The notes beneath the pieces are model-generated. The model was not told where the DNA came from, did no database searches, and was given only the letters and a program-made list of their open reading frames with translations. A DNA stretch of 64,000 bases from Marmoricola sp. (GTDB lineage: Bacteria; Actinomycetota; Actinomycetes; Propionibacteriales; Nocardioidaceae). The stretch lies in NCBI GenBank assembly GCA_025964795.1, contig JAOPYC010000189.1, positions 24,992-88,991 of the forward strand, read 5' to 3'. Positions 60,181-64,000 of the stretch are shown piece by piece (position 1 is the stretch's first letter; the number at the start of each line of letters is the position of its first letter). A program made the translations under genes and the position numbers.

Positions 60181-61206
60181 TCAGACCCCTTGGGATGGGG
60201 TCAAGAGGGTGGCCCGGTCGACGGCCGGGCTGGACGAGCCGCGGCGCCGGGTGAGGAGCCGGGGGCTGAGCCGGTCCCCAGCGACGGCGACGATGAGGAT
60301 CACCCCGGTGACGACGTTCTGCCAGTCACTGGCGACGCCCGCGAGACTGAGCCCGTTCTGCAGGACCGCGATGAACAGCACGCCCAGAGCGGTGCCTCCG
60401 ACACCGCCCGACCCGCCGGTCAGCGCGGTCCCGCCGAGCAGCACGGCCGCGATCGCCTGCAGCGCGAGTGTCGCGTCGACTGTGGGCACCGCGGCACCGA
60501 CACGTCCCACGCCGATCGTCCCGGCAAGGGCGGCACAGGCGCCGGCCACGGCGTACACGATGATCAGGGTCCGGGGGACGTGGATGCCGGACAGCCTGGC
60601 CGCGGTTGCGCTCCCGCCGATCGCGTAGACGTCGCGCCCGAAGTAGGTGCGGTTCTGGACGTAGAGCGCCACGAGGAAGACCGCCGCCATGATCCAGATC
60701 GGCATGGGCAGGCCGAGGAACCGCTCGGTGGCCAGCCACCTCGCGGCCGGTGCGGTGACGAGGAAGGAGTTGTTGCCGGACCAGAGGCTGACCACGCCGG
60801 TCAGGCTCGTCGTCGTCGCCAGCGTGACCACGAACACCGACAGGCCCACCTTGCCGACGGCGACGCCGTTGAGGAGGGCGCCGATCAGGGCACCCGCGGC
60901 CAAGCACAGGACGACGACGAGTGGGCCGGGGACGCCCAGCTCGAGCGACTTGGCCATCAGGATCCCGGTGAGCGTCGCGGTGGCGCCCACCGAGAGGTCG
61001 AACCCGCCGGAGAGCAGCACGAACGTCATGCCCATCGCTGCGACCCACAGGAGCGAGGAGTTGGCCACCAGGTTCTGCACGTTCGTGCTGGTCGAGAAGG
61101 CCGGCTGGGTGAGCGCGAAGTAGGTGAACATCGCGACGACGAGCAGGAGCACCAACCGGAACTGCGAGGTCGACGCCCAGGCGCGACGGATCAAGGGGTT
61201 CAACAT
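60181..61206 (-). CDS. CUT2-type ABC transporter permease
   Basis: A 341-residue RbsC-family membrane protein with GMTFVLLSGGFDLSVGATATLTGIL, GKVGLSVFVVTLATTTSLTGV and GGTALTGGSGGVGGTALGVLFIAVLQNGL. The start overlaps the ATPase stop by 7 bases. Sequence alone places it among ribose/autoinducer-type permeases, yet it stands at the head of an aromatic operon. Confidence 0.92.
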   Translation of the reverse strand: MLNPLIRRAWASTSQFRLVLLLVVAMFTYFALTQPAFSTSTNVQNLVANSSLLWVAAMGMTFVLLSGGFDLSVGATATLTGILMAKSLELGVPGPLVVVLCLAAGALIGALLNGVAVGKVGLSVFVVTLATTTSLTGVVSLWSGNNSFLVTAPAARWLATERFLGLPMPIWIMAAVFLVALYVQNRTYFGRDVYAIGGSATAARLSGIHVPRTLIIVYAVAGACAALAGTIGVGRVGAAVPTVDATLALQAIAAVLLGGTALTGGSGGVGGTALGVLFIAVLQNGLSLAGVASDWQNVVTGVILIVAVAGDRLSPRLLTRRRGSSSPAVDRATLLTPSQGV

Positions 61207-62735
61207 GGCTGACCTCCGGCCAACTTCAGGATCTCGGAATCATCGGTGTCTGGTACGGCGAGGTCGGCGACCACGCGGCCGCGGAACATCACCAGGACGC
61301 GGTGGCAGAGCGTCAGCAGCTCGTCGATCTCCGAGGAGCTGACGAGCAGGGCGCTGCCGGCCGCGGCCGTGGCGCGCAGCTCTTGGTGGATGTCGGCCTT
61401 GGACATCACGTCGACGCCCCGGGTCGGCTCGTCCAGGAGCAGGACGCGGGGCCGGCGCACGAGCCACTTCGCCACGGCGACCTTCTGCTGGTTTCCTCCA
61501 CTCAACCGCGCGGTGCCGGTCTCGGCGAGCTGCGGGTTGAGGCGCAGGGAGGCGGCGAGGCGCGCCACCGTCGCCGCCCCGCGCCTGCTGGCGGGAGGCG
61601 CCATCCGCGGGGCGTCGTGCGTGTCGACCATCGTCATGTTGGCGCCCACGGTCAACCCGAGGACCAGGCCGTCGACCTTGCGGTCCGCCGGGACGAAGCC
61701 GATGCCATGGGCGATGGCCCGGCGGGGACCGTGAGGCACGTAGGGCTCCCCGTCGACCTCGAACGTGCCGGCACCGTGGCCGCGCGCTCCGAAGATCGAC
61801 TCGAGCACCTCGCTACGACCGGCGCCGACGAGGCCGGCGAGCCCCACGATCTCGCCCCGGCGGAGGTCGAGACTGAAGTCCTCGACCCTGCCGGGGACGA
61901 CCAGCCCGGAGACGTGCAGCGCCACGGGGTCGCCCGGTGCGACGCCGGACGAGGCGGCCGGGCCTCCCTCGCGATCGGCGGGCGGCTCCTCCCCCAGCAT
62001 CGCCGAGACCAGGGACTCGGGGGTGAAGGAGGCCGCCGGGCCCTCGGCAACCGTCACGCCGTCGCGCAGGACCGTGATGTCATCGGCGATCTCGAACAGC
62101 TCCTGCATCCGGTGCGAGACGAAGATGATGGCGACGCCCTGATCCTTCAGCCTGCGTACGGTCGTGAACAGGCTTCCGACCTCGTCGTCGGTGAGCGAGC
62201 TGGTCGGCTCGTCGAGGATCAGGACCTTCGCCTCCGCCGTGAGCGCCCGGGCGATCTCCACCATCTGGCGCTGGTCGGGCCGAAGCAGCCGCACCGGACA
62301 GTCCGGGTCCACGTTGAAGTCGAGGCGCTCGAGCACACCCTGCGCCTTCGACCGACTGGCGGAGCGGCTGATCCCGGCCCAGCGCCGGACCTGCCCGCGA
62401 CCGAGCAGGACGTTCTCCGCCACGCTGAGGTCCGGCGCGACGGCGACTTCCTGGGAGACCATGGCCACCCCGTGGCGGAGCGCCGCCACGGGGCTGCCGA
62501 AGCGCACGGGTCTCCCCTCGAGCGAGACCGTCCCGGCGTCGTGCCGGATCTGCCCGGAGAGGACGCCCAGCAGGGTGGACTTCCCGCTGCCGTTCTCACC
62601 GATCAGGACGTGTACGACTCCCCCGGTGGGGATGGTGAGGTTCGCGCCCTTGAGCGCTCGCGTCGGACCGAAGGTCTTCTGCACGCCTTCGAGTCGCAGC
62701 AGTGGCCCGCGATGACCGTCGATCACGGCGCTCAC
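61200..62735 (-). CDS. CUT2-type ABC transporter ATP-binding protein
   Basis: A 511-residue tandem ATPase. The N-terminal half has GENGSGKST and VLILDEPTSSLTDDEV; the C-terminal half has LSGGNQQKVAVAKWL and VLLLDEPTRGVDVMSK. The first half's signature is altered to RLLRPDQRQMVEIARAL in place of LSVAQQQMVEIARAL, as in other family members with one weak site. Start and stop overlap the binding protein and permease genes. Confidence 0.93.
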   Translation of the reverse strand: MSAVIDGHRGPLLRLEGVQKTFGPTRALKGANLTIPTGGVVHVLIGENGSGKSTLLGVLSGQIRHDAGTVSLEGRPVRFGSPVAALRHGVAMVSQEVAVAPDLSVAENVLLGRGQVRRWAGISRSASRSKAQGVLERLDFNVDPDCPVRLLRPDQRQMVEIARALTAEAKVLILDEPTSSLTDDEVGSLFTTVRRLKDQGVAIIFVSHRMQELFEIADDITVLRDGVTVAEGPAASFTPESLVSAMLGEEPPADREGGPAASSGVAPGDPVALHVSGLVVPGRVEDFSLDLRRGEIVGLAGLVGAGRSEVLESIFGARGHGAGTFEVDGEPYVPHGPRRAIAHGIGFVPADRKVDGLVLGLTVGANMTMVDTHDAPRMAPPASRRGAATVARLAASLRLNPQLAETGTARLSGGNQQKVAVAKWLVRRPRVLLLDEPTRGVDVMSKADIHQELRATAAAGSALLVSSSEIDELLTLCHRVLVMFRGRVVADLAVPDTDDSEILKLAGGQPC

Positions 62736-63778
62736 TCGGTGGGGGTCGCTTCGTCGACGTTGTCGGCGGTGATGGCGGTCCCCTGCAGAGAGACCATCTT
62801 GGGCAGCGGCAGGTTCTGCCCGGTCACCGAGCCGTAGGCGGCGTTGACCAGGGCTTCGCCCTGGTCAGCCCACGGCAGCTGGTAGGACATCGCGATGTCG
62901 CCGGACTTAATGGCGGCGAGGACCGCCTTGCCGGCGCCCGAGTTGGAGATGACCTTGACGTCGCTCATGCCCGAGGACTTGAGGACGGTGGACGCGGTCA
63001 GCGCCACGAGGTCGTTGTAGACCCAGACCTGGTCGATGTCGGGGTTCTTGGCGATCAGCTCGCTCACGGCCGGGCCGTAGCCGGCAGCGGTGTCCTCCTT
63101 GGCGTCGACCTGACCGGCGAACTCGAGCCCGAAGCGCTCGCCCCAGTACTTCTCCTGCTTGGCCATGTACTTGAGGGCGGCGATGGGCGCGGCGTTGCCG
63201 ATGATCCCGAACTTGGCGCCCGACTGGGCGTCCGCCCCGAACTCCGCCATCGCGTAGGCCTCCCGGTCGATGGGCGCCTCGAGATCGGCGTCGTACCCCT
63301 CGCCGAGCGGCTTGCTCACGTCGGGGTTCGCGTTGGTGGCGATGACCGGGATCCCGGCCTTCTCCGCCTTGGCGAGCGCCGGGCCCAGCGACTCCGGCAC
63401 GACCGGGTACACCACGATGGCGTCGACGTCCTCGGCCAGCAGCTCGTCGAACTGGGAGACCTGCTTCTGCGGGTTCAGCTCGGCGTCCTTCACGATGAGG
63501 TCGACCCCGAGCGCCTTGGCCCTGGCCTCGGCGCCGCGCTGCTGGACGGCGAGCGTGGGCAGGGCGCCGTAGATCTGGAGGTAGCCGATCGTGACGTCGT
63601 CGCCCTTGTCCTGCGGCACCGGGAAGTTCTCCGGGAGGTCCTTGGCCGGGCCGTCGTACGCCGTGGGCCGCTCCGCGGCGGCGGCCGGCTTGGCGTCGGT
63701 GTTCCCGCCGCAGCCGGTGAGTGCCAGTGCGCTCGCCAGGGTGAGCCCCGTGAGGAAACGTGTCTTGTTCATGGCCAT
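62732..63778 (-). CDS. CUT2-type solute-binding lipoprotein
   Basis: A 348-residue family 4 binding protein with a lipoprotein signal (LASALALTGCGG). The domain reads VTIGYLQIYGALPTLAVQQRGAEA...IVVYPVVPESLGPALAKAEKAG...VWVYNDLVALTASTVLKS. It would deliver the ligand to the permease encoded downstream. AAGGA lies upstream of the ATG; MNKTRF two codons later is an alternative start. The 158 bases upstream (63779-63936) hold no obvious promoter. Confidence 0.92.
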   Translation of the reverse strand: MAMNKTRFLTGLTLASALALTGCGGNTDAKPAAAAERPTAYDGPAKDLPENFPVPQDKGDDVTIGYLQIYGALPTLAVQQRGAEARAKALGVDLIVKDAELNPQKQVSQFDELLAEDVDAIVVYPVVPESLGPALAKAEKAGIPVIATNANPDVSKPLGEGYDADLEAPIDREAYAMAEFGADAQSGAKFGIIGNAAPIAALKYMAKQEKYWGERFGLEFAGQVDAKEDTAAGYGPAVSELIAKNPDIDQVWVYNDLVALTASTVLKSSGMSDVKVISNSGAGKAVLAAIKSGDIAMSYQLPWADQGEALVNAAYGSVTGQNLPLPKMVSLQGTAITADNVDEATPTE

Positions 63779-63936
63779 CGTTGTTGTCCTTGGTTGTCGT
63801 TGTAGCGGATGTGAGTGGTGATGAACCCGAGGTTTCTGGGCCGCCGAACCGCGCCTGAGAGTGGTGGCGGGAACGGTCGGGCGTGTGGTGAGGTGAGGAC
63901 GGCCCCGGGGGCGCGTCGGGCACGCCGGGGCGGGGT

Positions 63937-64000
63937 TCAGTCGCGCTGCAGGTGCTCTCGCTGACGGGCCGCCGCGGTGCGCACCGCGGCGACGACGGCC
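63937..64000 (-). CDS. C-terminal end of an unidentified gene
   Basis: The minus-strand frame ending at the TGA (63939-63937) gives 20 residues, AVVAAVRTAAARQREHLQRD, a plausible helical C-terminus with GC-rich third positions. Too short to identify. By position it could be the missing ring-activating enzyme or another regulator of the operon. Confidence 0.4.
   Translation of the reverse strand, partial: AVVAAVRTAAARQREHLQRD

Noticed and set aside
1..64000. CRISPR arrays, insertion sequences, phage genes or a replication origin
   Set aside because: No regularly spaced repeats, transposase or phage proteins, and no DnaA-box cluster were noticed in the whole window.

Overview
The window is high-GC DNA with tightly packed operons, many 4-base ATGA/GTGA stop-start overlaps, frequent GTG starts and actinobacterial protein families (Rv2629-like BaeRF protein, MEDS-LuxR regulator, dnaK-grpE-dnaJ-MerR order). 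It looks like an actinobacterial chromosome, most probably Nocardioidaceae (Nocardioides-like). No rRNA gene or intact tRNA gene was seen, so the assignment is an inference.

1-14.6 kb: aerobic cobalamin biosynthesis. On the plus strand lie the end of cobO, a cobB-cobC fusion, cobT, cobS and cobD. On the minus strand lie cobN-cobF-cobQ-cobK-cobU behind a clear cobalamin riboswitch. An orphan PAS histidine kinase separates the two arms and its 3' end overlaps cobU. 14.6-23.8 kb: an NAD-dependent epimerase, then a beta-glucoside locus made of a CUT1 ABC importer plus GH1 enzyme, divergent from a GH3 enzyme and a LacI regulator, with LacI-like operators between them. 23.8-33 kb: a LuxR-type response regulator, a GlsB-type membrane protein, a small zinc-ribbon protein, a PaoABC-type molybdenum hydroxylase, a bulb-lectin protein divergent from a lipase-like hydrolase, a BaeRF protein and an AI-2E-family permease.

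33-42.7 kb: one minus-strand operon, dnaK-grpE-dnaJ-cbpM-clpB-trx-UBP zinc finger-FAD oxidoreductase, preceded by a MEDS-LuxR regulator. It joins protein disaggregation to thiol redox chemistry. 43.0-52.6 kb: a sugar-oxidation cassette (GMC oxidoreductase, subunit-3 partner, Gfo/Idh/MocA dehydrogenase, CUT2 importer, TIM-barrel isomerase, ROK regulator). It is bounded almost to the base by two same-orientation fragments of a tRNA-Thr 3' end, as expected of an integrated module, although no integrase is present.

52.6-64 kb: an mhp-type aromatic meta-cleavage operon (mhpB, mhpC, mhpD, mhpF, mhpE, a cupin and an SDR) with an IclR regulator, a GntR/FCD protein that has no DNA-binding domain, and a CUT2 ('ribose-type') ABC importer at its 5' end. 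No ring-hydroxylating monooxygenase is visible; it may lie beyond the right edge, where the last codons of another minus-strand gene are seen.

No CRISPR array, prophage, transposase or integrase was found.
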